Assembly (NCBI GenBank): GCA_034421515.1
Contig: DAOUKH010000065.1
Coordinates: 1 to 64,000 of the forward strand
Length of the DNA stretch: 64,000 bases
Source: DAOUKH01 sp034421515
Lineage (GTDB): Bacteria > Chloroflexota > Dehalococcoidia > SHYB01
Direction of reading: 5' to 3'
The notes under the pieces were generated by a model that saw nothing but the letters and a program-made list of their open reading frames with translations, ran no database searches and was not told where the DNA came from. The first letter of the stretch is position 1; every line of letters begins with the position of its first letter. Shown in pieces: positions 39,421-48,279 of the stretch. Position numbers and translations under genes: made by a program.

Positions 39421-41160
39421 CTAGCGGCGGTCGAACTCGCGCTCGAGCTGCGCCGTGCTCATGTGAACGATGATGGGCCGTCCGTGGGGGCAGGCGTGGG
39501 GGTTGTCCGCCGCCTCAAGCAGACGCACCATCTCCCGCATCTCCTGCTCGGAGAGCGTCTGGCCCGCCCGCACCGCCGAGTGGCAGGCCACCGAGGCCAT
39601 GATCCGTTCCTCCCAGCTGTAGCCCCGCAGGTCGTCGGACTCCAGATAGTCGAGCACGTCGTGCAGCGCCCGTCCCGGCTCGACGGCGGCGAGACCGGCG
39701 GGCACCGCCCGCAGCAGCACGGCCTGCTCGCCGAACGGCTCGACGTCGAAGCCGTACCCTGTCAGGAGGTCGCCGTGCTCGGCCACGAGCCCCTGCTCCT
39801 CCGGCGACATCTCCACTACCAGCGGCTCGAGGAGGCCCTGCGACTTCACCTCCCCATCGTCCCGGTCGCGGCGGAGCTGGTCGAACAGCACCCGTTCGTG
39901 GGCGGTGTGTTGGTCGATCAGGTACATCCCCTCGGGGCCCTCACTGATGATGAAGGTCGCCCCGAGTTGGCCCAACACTCGCAGCACCGGGACGCGCAGC
40001 GTACCTTGGCCGGTCGCCGCCTCCGCACGGGGCGCGGCCTCGCGCAGCCCCGAGATCGGCGCGGCCACCGGCATGGGCCGCGAGGCTGCTGCCTCGTCGA
40101 GTGGGGCGAACGGGGAGGGTGACGCGGTGGCGATCACCGCCGCCGGTCGCGGCGCGGCCACGGCCTCTACCGCCTCGGTTACGGCGTGGCGGACGGCGGA
40201 GAAGATAGGGCGCTCGTCGCGGAACTTGATCTCCATCTTCGCGGGGTGGACGTTCACGTCCGTCTCCCCCACGTCGACGGCCACGTCAAGCACGGCCACG
40301 GGATAGCGCCCCGACCCCAGGAAGCCGCGGTATGCCTCGATGACCGCGAAGGTCAGCGTCCGGCTCTGCACGAGGCGGCCGTTGACCAGAAGCGTGATGA
40401 AGGTGCGGTTGCCCCGGCTCAGCTCCGGCGGCGAGGTCAGGCCCAGCACGTCCACGGCCAAACCCGAGGAATCGCCGCGCCACTCCACGTCGAGCATGCG
40501 GGCGGCCGTCCCCGCACCGTAGACGGCGGCGAACGCGGCGCGGCGGTCGCCGTTGCCCTGCGACCGGACGCTCTCCTTGCCGTCCACCGTCAGGCTGAAC
40601 GCCGTCCCCGGCCGGGCGAGCGCGTAGGCGCCGACGACCGAGGCGATGCGGTTCGCCTCCGCCGCGTTCGACTTGAGGAACTTGAGGCGGGCGGGAACGT
40701 CGCGGAAGAGGTTGCGCACCGAGACCGTCGTCCCCGGCGGTGCGGCCCGCGGCCCCTGCTCGATGATCTCGCCGTCCTTCACCCGGATCTCGGCGCCGCT
40801 CATCGACTCAGCCGTCCTCGACAGCAGCGTCACGTCGGCCACCGCCGCCATCGAGGCCAGCGCCTCGCCGCGGAAGCCGAGCGTGCCGATGCGGTGCAGG
40901 TCGGGCTCGTCTTCGATCTTGCTCGTGGCGTGCCGAGTGAAGGCCGCCTCCAGGTCAATGGCTTCGATGCCCTCGCCGTCGTCGGAGACGCGGACAAGGG
41001 AGACCCCGCCGCCGGTGGCTTGCACATCGACGCGCGTTGCCCCAGCGTCGAGGGAATTCTCGATCAGCTCCTTGACCACCGACGCGGGCCGCTCGATCAC
41101 CTCGCCGGCGGCGATCCGCGACACGAGCGCGGGAGGAAGCAGCCTGATCTTCATAGCCAT
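39421..41160 (-). CDS. mutL: DNA mismatch repair protein MutL (endonuclease type)
   Basis: This 579-residue protein has GHKL ATPase motifs ENSLDAGAT, DDGEGI, GTLGFRGEAL and GTTVSVRNLF in the N-terminal half. The C-terminal half carries the metal-dependent nicking motifs DQHTAHERVLFDQ, ACHSAVRAGQTLS and CPHGRP, which are typical of organisms without MutH. The usual DQHAxxExxxxE has its last Glu as Asp. Its start lies 3 nt after the mutS stop, so expression is coupled to mutS. Confidence 0.93.
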   Translation of the reverse strand: MAMKIRLLPPALVSRIAAGEVIERPASVVKELIENSLDAGATRVDVQATGGGVSLVRVSDDGEGIEAIDLEAAFTRHATSKIEDEPDLHRIGTLGFRGEALASMAAVADVTLLSRTAESMSGAEIRVKDGEIIEQGPRAAPPGTTVSVRNLFRDVPARLKFLKSNAAEANRIASVVGAYALARPGTAFSLTVDGKESVRSQGNGDRRAAFAAVYGAGTAARMLDVEWRGDSSGLAVDVLGLTSPPELSRGNRTFITLLVNGRLVQSRTLTFAVIEAYRGFLGSGRYPVAVLDVAVDVGETDVNVHPAKMEIKFRDERPIFSAVRHAVTEAVEAVAAPRPAAVIATASPSPFAPLDEAAASRPMPVAAPISGLREAAPRAEAATGQGTLRVPVLRVLGQLGATFIISEGPEGMYLIDQHTAHERVLFDQLRRDRDDGEVKSQGLLEPLVVEMSPEEQGLVAEHGDLLTGYGFDVEPFGEQAVLLRAVPAGLAAVEPGRALHDVLDYLESDDLRGYSWEERIMASVACHSAVRAGQTLSEQEMREMVRLLEAADNPHACPHGRPIIVHMSTAQLEREFDRR

Positions 41161-41163
41161 CCC

Positions 41164-43764
41164 CTACCCGTCTGGTCCCTTCTCCGACTCGCGCCGCGCC
41201 GTATCCTGCAGCTCGAAGAGCTTGGTGATCGCTTCCAGCGGCGTCAGCGAGGCGACGTCGATGTCGAGGAGGCGCTCGGAGACCTCCGAGGTGGGTGGCA
41301 GCAGCGCCGGCTGATCAGGGTTCGCCGGAGCAATTCGACGGCGGCGCGGACGTTGCCCGTTCCCTCCGCGTTCCAAGCCCTGCAAGACGTCGCGCGCCCG
41401 GGACACTACCGCCTGCGGCATCCCCGCCAGCGTGGCCACGTGGACGCCGTAGCTCTTGTCCGCTGCGCCGGGCACGATCTTGTGCAGGAAGGCCACGTCG
41501 CCGTCCTTCTCGGCCACGGCGACATGAAAATTCTTGATGCCGGGCAGCGTCCCCGCCAGATCGGTCAGCTCGTGGTAGTGGGTGGCGAACAGGGTCTTGG
41601 CGCCCAGCGCGGGGTGGTTGTGGATGTACTCGGCGACGGCGCGGGCGATCGACAGGCCGTCGTAGGTGCTCGTGCCCCGTCCGATCTCGTCGAGGATGAT
41701 GAGCGACCGCTCGGTGGCATTGCGCAGGATCTGCGCCGTCTCCACCATCTCGACCATGAACGTCGACTGCCCCGCCGCGAGGTCGTCCTGTAGCCCCACG
41801 CGGGTGAAGATGCGGTCGACGATGCCGATGCGCGCCGCCTCGGCGGGCACGAAGCAGCCGATCTGAGCCAGCAGGACGATGAGCGCCACCTGGCGCAGGT
41901 AGGTCGACTTCCCCGACATGTTGGGGCCGGTGAGCACGACCACCCGCGCCCCCGCCCGCGACAGCTTCGTGTCGTTGGGCACGAAGCCACCTTGGGGAAG
42001 CACCCGCTCGACCACGGGGTGCCGACCGTTCACGACGTCCAGCTCGTCCCCGTCGGTGAGCGTAGGTCGGACGTACCCATAGCGCGCAGCGGCGGCGGCG
42101 AAGCCGGCGTAGACGTCGGCCTCCCCCAGCGCGGCGGCGGTGGCCAGAATGGCGTCGCAGCGCGCTGCGATCCGCTCGCAGAGCCCCTTGAACAGCGCCG
42201 CCTCGACGCCCTGGATCCGGTCCTGCGCGTCGAGGATCGTCGATTCGTACTCCTTGAGCTCAGGCGTGACGTACCGCTCCGCCCCCGCCAGCGTCTGCCG
42301 CCGGACGTAGTCCTCCGGCACCTGCGCTTGGTTCGCCCGGCTCATCTCGATGTAGTAGCCGAAGACGCGGTTGTAGCCGACCTTGAGCGACTTGACGCCG
42401 GTACGCTCCCGCTCCTTGCTCTCCAGCGCCGCCAGATGCGACCGCGCCCCTGTCGAGACCTCGCGCAGACGGTCGAGCTCCTCATCGACGCCCGACCGCA
42501 ACACGCCGCCGTCGCTCAGCGCCGCGGGCGGATCGTCGACGACGGCCTCGGCGATGCCCTCGGCCACGTCGGTGCAGGGGTCGAGCCGCACCAGCAGATC
42601 ATCGATGCCGCCGCTGCCGGCCTCGTCACCTTCAGGCGGCGCCAGCAGCGCGGCGAGGTCCGGAACCGCCTCCAGTCCACGGCGTAGGGCCGCCAGGTCG
42701 CGCGGCGCGGCCCGTCCCGCGGCGACCCGCCCGGCAAGGCGCTCAAGATCGGGCATCGACTTGAGCAGGTCCGCCGTACGCTCCCGCGCCAGAGGACGCT
42801 CGTGGAACCAGGCCACGGCGTCGAGGCGGGCGTCGAGCGGCTCCCGGTCAAGCAGGGGTTGGCCCACCCAGCGGCGCAGCATCCGGCCCCCCATCGACGT
42901 CCGCGTCTCGTCGATCGTGTTCAGGAGCGATTGGCCCTCGCCGCCCCAGCGCCCCGCCTGGCTGATCTCCAGATTCCGGCGCGTCTGCGGGTCGAGCGCC
43001 ATGTAGCGCTCGGTGGAGTACGTGGAGAGTGAGACCACGCTCGCAACGGACGAAGGCTGCGTGCGCTCCAGATAGGCGAGCACCGCACCCGCCGCGGCGA
43101 CCGCCAACGGCTTGTCCGCGCAGCCGAACGCCTCGAGCGTGGCGACGCCGAAACGCCGCTTGAGGCGGTCCTCGGCGTCGTCGAACTCGAAGTCGCGGTC
43201 GGGCGACTCGGTAGGGTTGACCGGTGACGGGACGGAGACCTGGTCGCCCGTGCGGACGAGCAGCTCCGCCGGAGCAAGCCGCCCGATTTCGAGGTCAAGG
43301 CCGTCGGCGGGAAGCTGAGCGGCGGCGAACTCGCCGGTGCTGACGTCCAGGTGCGCCAGGCCCGCCGAGTAGCCCTCCACCACCACCGCCGCGAGGAAGT
43401 TGTTGCGCTTGCCGTCGAGCAGGTTCTCCTCGACCAGCGTCCCCGGCGTCACCACCCGCACCACGTCCCGCTCGACCAAGCCATCGCCGGGCTCGGAGGT
43501 CTGCTCGCAGATGGCCACCTTGTGGCCGGCGTCGATCAGACGCCCCAGGTAGTTGTCGAGGGCGTGGTGGGGTATCCCCGCCATGGGGTAGCGCTTCCCC
43601 TTGCCCATCTCCCGCGAGGTCAGGGTGATGCCCAGAGCCGCCGAGGCGGCGCGGGCATCGTCGTCGAAGGTCTCGTAGAAGTCCCCGAGGCGGAAGAGCA
43701 GGATGACGTCGGGGAAACGCCGTTTTATGTCGAGATACTGGCGCCGCAGCGGCGTGTCGGCCAT
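41164..43764 (-). CDS. mutS: DNA mismatch repair protein MutS
   Basis: This 866-residue mismatch sensor starts at ATG 43764 (MADTPLRRQY). The frame is open 30 codons further, but TACAAT lies 9 nt before this ATG and the family starts here. The mismatch-reading F-Y-E is in FRLGDFYETF. Domain I-III connectors, the clamp and the ATPase follow, with Walker A GPNMSGKST, Walker B LIILDEIGRGTSTYDG and LFATHYHEL. It is the first gene of mutS-mutL-mutY. Confidence 0.95.
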   Translation of the reverse strand: MADTPLRRQYLDIKRRFPDVILLFRLGDFYETFDDDARAASAALGITLTSREMGKGKRYPMAGIPHHALDNYLGRLIDAGHKVAICEQTSEPGDGLVERDVVRVVTPGTLVEENLLDGKRNNFLAAVVVEGYSAGLAHLDVSTGEFAAAQLPADGLDLEIGRLAPAELLVRTGDQVSVPSPVNPTESPDRDFEFDDAEDRLKRRFGVATLEAFGCADKPLAVAAAGAVLAYLERTQPSSVASVVSLSTYSTERYMALDPQTRRNLEISQAGRWGGEGQSLLNTIDETRTSMGGRMLRRWVGQPLLDREPLDARLDAVAWFHERPLARERTADLLKSMPDLERLAGRVAAGRAAPRDLAALRRGLEAVPDLAALLAPPEGDEAGSGGIDDLLVRLDPCTDVAEGIAEAVVDDPPAALSDGGVLRSGVDEELDRLREVSTGARSHLAALESKERERTGVKSLKVGYNRVFGYYIEMSRANQAQVPEDYVRRQTLAGAERYVTPELKEYESTILDAQDRIQGVEAALFKGLCERIAARCDAILATAAALGEADVYAGFAAAAARYGYVRPTLTDGDELDVVNGRHPVVERVLPQGGFVPNDTKLSRAGARVVVLTGPNMSGKSTYLRQVALIVLLAQIGCFVPAEAARIGIVDRIFTRVGLQDDLAAGQSTFMVEMVETAQILRNATERSLIILDEIGRGTSTYDGLSIARAVAEYIHNHPALGAKTLFATHYHELTDLAGTLPGIKNFHVAVAEKDGDVAFLHKIVPGAADKSYGVHVATLAGMPQAVVSRARDVLQGLERGGNGQRPRRRRIAPANPDQPALLPPTSEVSERLLDIDVASLTPLEAITKLFELQDTARRESEKGPDG

Positions 43765-43773
43765 GACGCGCGC

Positions 43774-43779
43774 ATTGTA
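43774..43779 (-). promoter_or_regulatory. -10 box TACAAT of mutS-mutL-mutY
   Basis: Minus-strand GGCTACAATGCGCGCGTC ends at the mutS ATG, with 9 nt between the box and the ATG. The 5' leader would be 0-3 nt, consistent with a leaderless or near-leaderless mRNA. Confidence 0.6.
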
Positions 43780-43857
43780 GCCCACGCCCCCGTCCACTGA
43801 CAGGGCCGCGCGGTGCTCCCATTCATGGGGACCCTTGCGTAACCACGGCCGCATCGA

Positions 43858-43937
43858 AGAGGAGCGCCCTTCGGGCGCTCGCGCGCCTGGCGGCGCGCGC
43901 CCTCTCTCAGTCTCCCCCAGAGGGGGAGAGGTTTAAG
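43858..43937 (-). repeat. Three-hairpin intergenic repeat (family A), inverted copy
   Basis: GAGCGCCC-TTC-GGGCGCTC (43861-43879), GCGCGCC-TGGC-GGCGCGC (43880-43897) and CTCTCTCAGTCTCCCCCAGAGGGGGAGAGG (about 43900-43930) form three adjacent hairpins ending in TTTAAGG. It is the mirror image of the element at 50533-50611. It lies upstream of mutS. Confidence 0.8.
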
Positions 43938-43958
43938 GTGCTCCCGCCGGAGGCCCCC

Positions 43959-44453
43959 CTACAGCGGGAACTTCCAGGTGTCGGGAGCCGTCTTCGCGCT
44001 CAGCTTCCAGCGGGGGATGTTGTAGTCCTGGCTGGGGTGCTCGTCCCAGTCGAGCTCGACGGGCAGGCCGATGGCGATGTCCTCTTCGGGGTCACGCATC
44101 AATGCCGGGATCCGCGTCTTCGACCCGTCCGGGTTCGTCCCGTCGGGAAGCTCGACGATGGCCACACAGTACGGAACCGCGGGCACCATGTGGCCGAGGA
44201 TGGGCTGGACGACGACGTTGTAGGTGTAGATCTCGCCCTTGCCCTCGATCTCGGCGTACTCGATCTCCATCGTGCCGCACTCGCTGCACGCGGGGAAGGG
44301 CGGGAACCACTTCCGGTCGCACGGCGAGCAGTAGGCGAGCATGAACTTCTTTTCTTTCGTGTACTCCCACCACTCCGCGATGTCCTGATCGGGGATGATC
44401 TGGATGCGGCTGTAGTCGGGTTGTCGGGGCGTGGAGCCGGGTTCCATGGTCAT
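43959..44453 (-). CDS. Zn-ribbon/OB-fold (DUF35, ChsH2-like) protein
   Basis: This 164-residue DUF35 protein has a rubredoxin-like zinc ribbon (C42-x2-C45 and C56-x2-C59, in CSPCDRKWFPPFPACSECG) followed by an OB-fold domain (about 62-150) starting IEGKGEIYTYNVV. Such proteins pair with thiolase-like partners and hold acyl-CoA substrates, as ChsH2 does with Ltp2 in steroid side-chain cleavage. The gene begins 6 nt after the thiolase-like gene, reproducing that pairing. Exact substrate unknown. Confidence 0.85.
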   Translation of the reverse strand: MTMEPGSTPRQPDYSRIQIIPDQDIAEWWEYTKEKKFMLAYCSPCDRKWFPPFPACSECGTMEIEYAEIEGKGEIYTYNVVVQPILGHMVPAVPYCVAIVELPDGTNPDGSKTRIPALMRDPEEDIAIGLPVELDWDEHPSQDYNIPRWKLSAKTAPDTWKFPL

Positions 44454-44459
44454 GGCGGA

Positions 44460-45689
44460 CTACCCTTTCCTCAAGATGCAAGAGCTGGACATGGTCTCCA
44501 TGCCCCAGCCCAGGCACGCCGCGATCTCGGCCTTCTTGACCTGGCGGCATCCATTGCTGCGGTCGTAGGTGTGGATCCCCTCATTCCAACGCGGACACGA
44601 GTCGTCGGCCCGATGACGGAGCTGGCGGACGTTCTCGATCACCATGCTGATCCCATGCGTGTAGCCCTCGGAGAGGTGCCCGCCCGAGAGGTTGTTCGGC
44701 CGCCCGCCGGGGTGGTCGATCTCCAAGTTGCCCTCGGCCACATACGGCCCGGCCTCGCCGCGCGGGACGAAGCCGTAGGCCTCGAGCTGGATCAGCGTCG
44801 TGAAGGTGAACGCGTCGTACGACGACGTGATGTCGATGTCGTTCTGCGTGACTCCCGACATCCCGAAGAGCCGGTCCCGGCCGTAGAAGCTGGCAACCTC
44901 GTGGATCACGTCGCGGCTGTAGTTCCACGCCGGGTTGTCCGCCATCGTGCGCGCCGTGCCGCCCATGATGAAGACCGGCGGCTGCTTCAGGTCCCAGGAG
45001 CGTTCGGCCTTCGTGATGATGAGGGCGGCGGCGACGTCGGTCTCCAGGCAGCAGTCGAGGAGGTGGAAGGGCTTCGACACCCACCGCGAGTTCATATAGT
45101 CCTCGATCGTGATCGGCGCCGTCATGATCGACTTGGGATTCAGCAGTGCATGCTTCCGGTGAGCCACCGAGATCATGCCCAGCTGCTCGCTCTTCAGCCC
45201 GTAGTCGCGCATGTAGCGCATGCAGCTGATGCCAAACTTCTGGGCCGGCGTGGTGAAGCCGTAGAGCGGCTCGAAGCTGTTGGGCGCGGTGATCGGTGTC
45301 GGCGGCATCGGCCCCCCGGGAGCCTGACCGCCCATCCGCCGTCCCGACCGTCCGTTCATCGAGCGGAAGACGACCATCGTGTTGCAGTAGCCGCCGACGA
45401 CGAGGCCGACGGCGTGCGCGATCAGCGCCTCGGTGCTGGAGCCGCCGCCCATGATGTCGACCTGGTAGTTGAGCCGCATCCCCAACGCCGAGGCGATGTG
45501 CATCCCCGACGTGGAGTCGGCGGCGTTGTAGCTGGTGATGCCGTCCACGTCCTGGGGCCGGATGCCGGCGTCGTCGCAGGCGTTCTTGACGGCCTCGATA
45601 GCCATGGAAAGCGTGGTGCGGTTCGACGGCCGCATGTGGGGCGTCTCCCCCACGCCGACGATGCACGTCTTATCGGTGAACTCACCCAT
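44460..45689 (-). CDS. Thiolase-superfamily protein lacking the usual nucleophilic Cys (Ltp2/SCPx-like)
   Basis: This 409-residue protein is thiolase-like, with IVGVGETPH..P start, a repeated alpha/beta core and C-terminal GISMVIENVRQLR. At the nucleophile position the sequence is GGGSSTEALIAHA (Ser84-Ser85) instead of CASG. The C-terminal GHP motif is replaced by GGHLSEGYTHG. That pattern fits lipid-transfer-protein thiolases such as Ltp2, which act as retro-aldolases rather than Claisen condensation enzymes. It is coupled to a DUF35 protein. A Shine-Dalgarno GAGGAGG precedes the ATG. The assignment to aldolase chemistry is inference. Confidence 0.75.
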   Translation of the reverse strand: MGEFTDKTCIVGVGETPHMRPSNRTTLSMAIEAVKNACDDAGIRPQDVDGITSYNAADSTSGMHIASALGMRLNYQVDIMGGGSSTEALIAHAVGLVVGGYCNTMVVFRSMNGRSGRRMGGQAPGGPMPPTPITAPNSFEPLYGFTTPAQKFGISCMRYMRDYGLKSEQLGMISVAHRKHALLNPKSIMTAPITIEDYMNSRWVSKPFHLLDCCLETDVAAALIITKAERSWDLKQPPVFIMGGTARTMADNPAWNYSRDVIHEVASFYGRDRLFGMSGVTQNDIDITSSYDAFTFTTLIQLEAYGFVPRGEAGPYVAEGNLEIDHPGGRPNNLSGGHLSEGYTHGISMVIENVRQLRHRADDSCPRWNEGIHTYDRSNGCRQVKKAEIAACLGWGMETMSSSCILRKG

Positions 45690-45828
45690 CTATGGGGCCT
45701 CCTCAGCGCCGGTGGCCCGCACCCGCGCACGGCGAAACAAACCAGTTGCACGGGAAATCGAAGCGGGGCGCAAAACGTTCGCACTTTAGCACCGGCCCCT
45801 TCGCCTCGCAATAGAGGCCGCGGTGGCG

Positions 45829-45834
45829 TAGAAT
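45829..45834 (+). promoter_or_regulatory. -10 box TAGAAT of the degV-like gene
   Basis: GGCGTAGAAT lies 23 nt before the ATG at 45858, in a 168-bp gap divergent from the thiolase gene. A minus-strand TAAAGT preceded by GTGC near 45785-45790 could serve the thiolase side. Confidence 0.45.
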
Positions 45835-45857
45835 CCCCGCGTTCCGTCCGGAGTCCC

Positions 45858-46736
45858 ATGCAAAAAGTCGCCGTCGTCACCGATAGCTCTTCCTGCATCG
45901 CCGGGGAGATCGCCCGCTCCCACGGAATCGAGATCGTCCCCTACGACCTCGTGTTCGACGGCAGGGTCTACCGCGACGGCGTCGACCCCCCCGGCGACTT
46001 CTACGGCCTGCTGCGCGCGTCGAAGCGCCCTCCGACCACGGCGGCGCCGTCGCCGGGCCAATACCTCGAAGCGTTCGAGGCCGCGAGCAAGCGCGCCGAA
46101 TCGGTGCTCTGCATCACGCTCCCCGCCGGGTTGAGCTCGAGCCACAGCGTTTCGCAGCACGCCGTGGCGCTGGCTAGAGAGCAGCTCCCCGGCACGACCA
46201 TTCGCTCCATCCCCGCCCCCGCGGTAGCCGCCGGCCAGGGGCTGATCGCGATCGAAACGGCGCGCCTCGTGGCGGACGGCGCGTCGCTCGACGAGGCCGC
46301 CGCCTTCGTCGACGCCATCGCCCCCAAAGTCGACTTCTACGCCGTGCTAGACACGCTCGAGTACCTGGCGAAGGGCGGCCACGTCCCCAAGGCGGCGGCC
46401 TGGCTCGGCGACAGGGTCGGCTTCAAGCCGGTGCTGACGGCCCACCAAGGCAAGGTCGAGCGGCTCACCCAGGCGCGCTCCAAGGCGAGGGCCATAGAGC
46501 GCATGCTGAAGATGATGCAGGAGTCGAACCCCGGCGGCGCCCCGATTCGCGCCGTGCTCATGCACGCCACGGCCCCGGACGAGGCCGCGCGCTTCGCCGA
46601 GAAAATACGTGAGCGCTTCGACTGCCGCGAAGTCCTCACCACCGAGTTCACCCCGGTCATGGGTGCTCATTCCGGCCCCGGCGTCGTCGGCGTCGCCTAC
46701 CGCATCCTCGACGACGCAACCGTGCCGGCTGCCTAA
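45858..46736 (+). CDS. DegV family fatty-acid-binding protein
   Basis: This 292-residue protein has the DegV/FakB fold. N-terminal VAVVTDSSSCIAGEIARSHGIEIVPYDLVFDG and Y-RDGVD, then TTAAPSPGQYLEAFE (the TSxPSxxxF-type ligand loop), LPAGLSSSHSVSQHA and DTLEYLAKGGHVPKAAAWLG are all diagnostic. FakB proteins present fatty acids to the FakA kinase for phosphorylation; no fakA is visible here. The final HSGPGVVGVAY block is canonical. Single-gene unit. Confidence 0.9.
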   Translation: MQKVAVVTDSSSCIAGEIARSHGIEIVPYDLVFDGRVYRDGVDPPGDFYGLLRASKRPPTTAAPSPGQYLEAFEAASKRAESVLCITLPAGLSSSHSVSQHAVALAREQLPGTTIRSIPAPAVAAGQGLIAIETARLVADGASLDEAAAFVDAIAPKVDFYAVLDTLEYLAKGGHVPKAAAWLGDRVGFKPVLTAHQGKVERLTQARSKARAIERMLKMMQESNPGGAPIRAVLMHATAPDEAARFAEKIRERFDCREVLTTEFTPVMGAHSGPGVVGVAYRILDDATVPAA

Positions 46737-46811
46737 AGCGCGGAGCCTCCGCGCCGGACGTCACGCTTTCGTGTAACCTTGCCGTCAGATAGCAGTCGAT
46801 AGGCGCCAGTC

Positions 46812-47585
46812 ATGCCGGACGTCCTCTTCGAAATCCTCGACAACGTCGCGGTCATCACGCTCAACCGCCCCGAGCGCATGAACGCCGTGAACGACGGTCT
46901 GGGCCGCGAGCTCAACGCCGCCCTCCGGCGGGCCGGAACGGAGCCCGAAGCCCGCGCCGTAGTCCTCACCGGCGCCGGCCGCGGCTTTTGCTCCGGCCTC
47001 GACCTCAAGGAACGCGCCCAGGGCAAGGGCGGACGCTCCTGGGCCAAGCGCCTGCACGGGCTCGAGACCCCCAAGATCGCCCTAGCCCTCGACAAGCCCA
47101 TCATCGGCGCGATCAACGGCCCCGCCATCGGCGTCGGCTTCGAGTACGCCATGCTCTGCGACTACCGCATCGGCGCCCCCACGGCCCGCATGGGCGACGT
47201 CCACGTCAAGCGCGGCCTCGTCGAGGACTGCGCCGACCCCCTCACGCTCCCCCGCGCCGTCGGCGACGCGGCAGCCAAGAAGGTCCTCTTCACCGGCGAA
47301 GTTTTCGAGCCCGACGAACTCCTCCGCCTCGGCGTCCTCAACGAGGTCGTCGAAGGTGACGCGCTGATGGACCGCGCCCTCGATCTGGCGGGGCGCATGG
47401 CGGCGAACCCCCCGCTCGCCGTGCGCATGACCAAGCACCTCCTCCGCATGGCGAACCCCTACCCCTCCGAACACGTCATCGACCAGTCGATGGTCATGAT
47501 GGGCATCCTCCAGACCACCGACGACTTCAAGGAATCGATCCAGGCCTTCGTCGAGAAGCGCGAGGCCCGGTTCGGAGGCCGGTGA
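46812..47585 (+). CDS. Enoyl-CoA hydratase/isomerase family protein
   Basis: This 257-residue crotonase-fold protein has VAVITLNRPERMNAVND, LTGAGRGFCSGLDLKERAQ and the second oxyanion segment GAINGPAIGVGFEYAMLCDYRIG. The 111-125 and 130-145 regions (GDVHVKRGLVEDCAD) show Glu at the second catalytic position but not clearly the first, so isomerase or hydrolase activity is possible. It sits 4 nt upstream of lipB, an unusual partner for a beta-oxidation-type enzyme. Confidence 0.86.
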   Translation: MPDVLFEILDNVAVITLNRPERMNAVNDGLGRELNAALRRAGTEPEARAVVLTGAGRGFCSGLDLKERAQGKGGRSWAKRLHGLETPKIALALDKPIIGAINGPAIGVGFEYAMLCDYRIGAPTARMGDVHVKRGLVEDCADPLTLPRAVGDAAAKKVLFTGEVFEPDELLRLGVLNEVVEGDALMDRALDLAGRMAANPPLAVRMTKHLLRMANPYPSEHVIDQSMVMMGILQTTDDFKESIQAFVEKREARFGGR

Positions 47586-47589
47586 GCCC

Positions 47590-48279
47590 ATGGGCGACCG
47601 GCTCAGCGTCTGCGACTTGGGACTGGTCGACTACGCCGAAGCGCTCGCCCTGCAGCGCGCCCTCCGAGAACGCCGGATCGAAGGCAGCGTCGGCGACACG
47701 CTCCTCCTCCTGGAACACCCGCCGACGATCACCCTCGGCCGCCGTACCGCACACGACGACCTGCTCGTCGACCGCGAGGGCCTGCGCCGCCTCGGATTCG
47801 CCGTCGCCGAGGTCGAGCGCGGCGGGCGCGCCACCTACCACGGGCCCGGACAGGTCGTGGGCTACGCCATCGTCTCGCTCAAGGAGCGCGGCCTTTCCGT
47901 GCCGAGCTTCGTGGCGCTCCTCGAACAGACGGGGATCGACTACCTGGCGGAGTTGGGAATCGAGGCCGGCCGCCGCGAAGGCTTCAACGGCGTGTGGACG
48001 AACGGGCGCAAGATCGGCGCGATCGGCGTCCACCTCCGGCGGTGGGTGAGCCTGCATGGCTTCGCCCTGAACGTCGACCCCGACCTGCGCCACTACGACG
48101 CCATCGTTCCCTGCGGCATCACCGACGCCGAGGCGACCTCGGTCCGCCGCGAGATCGGCTCCGCGCCGCCGATGAGCGAGGCGAAGCGCGGCGTCGCGGC
48201 GGCGTTGTCTTACGCCTTCGGCTACGCGGGCGTGGACTGGGTCGGCATCGAGACGCTGCCGGCGCGACCGGCCGCCTAG
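47590..48279 (+). CDS. lipB: Octanoyltransferase LipB
   Basis: This 229-residue enzyme transfers octanoyl from ACP to lipoyl domains. The motifs TLLLLEHPPTITLGRR, ERGGRATYHGPGQVVGYAI and RKIGAIGVHLRRWVSLHGFALNV are complete. The catalytic pair is K141 (GRKIGAIG) and C175 (VPCGITD). Translation is probably coupled to the preceding hydratase gene. It overlaps the convergent MFS gene by 4 nt. No lipA is present in the window. Confidence 0.94.
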   Translation: MGDRLSVCDLGLVDYAEALALQRALRERRIEGSVGDTLLLLEHPPTITLGRRTAHDDLLVDREGLRRLGFAVAEVERGGRATYHGPGQVVGYAIVSLKERGLSVPSFVALLEQTGIDYLAELGIEAGRREGFNGVWTNGRKIGAIGVHLRRWVSLHGFALNVDPDLRHYDAIVPCGITDAEATSVRREIGSAPPMSEAKRGVAAALSYAFGYAGVDWVGIETLPARPAA

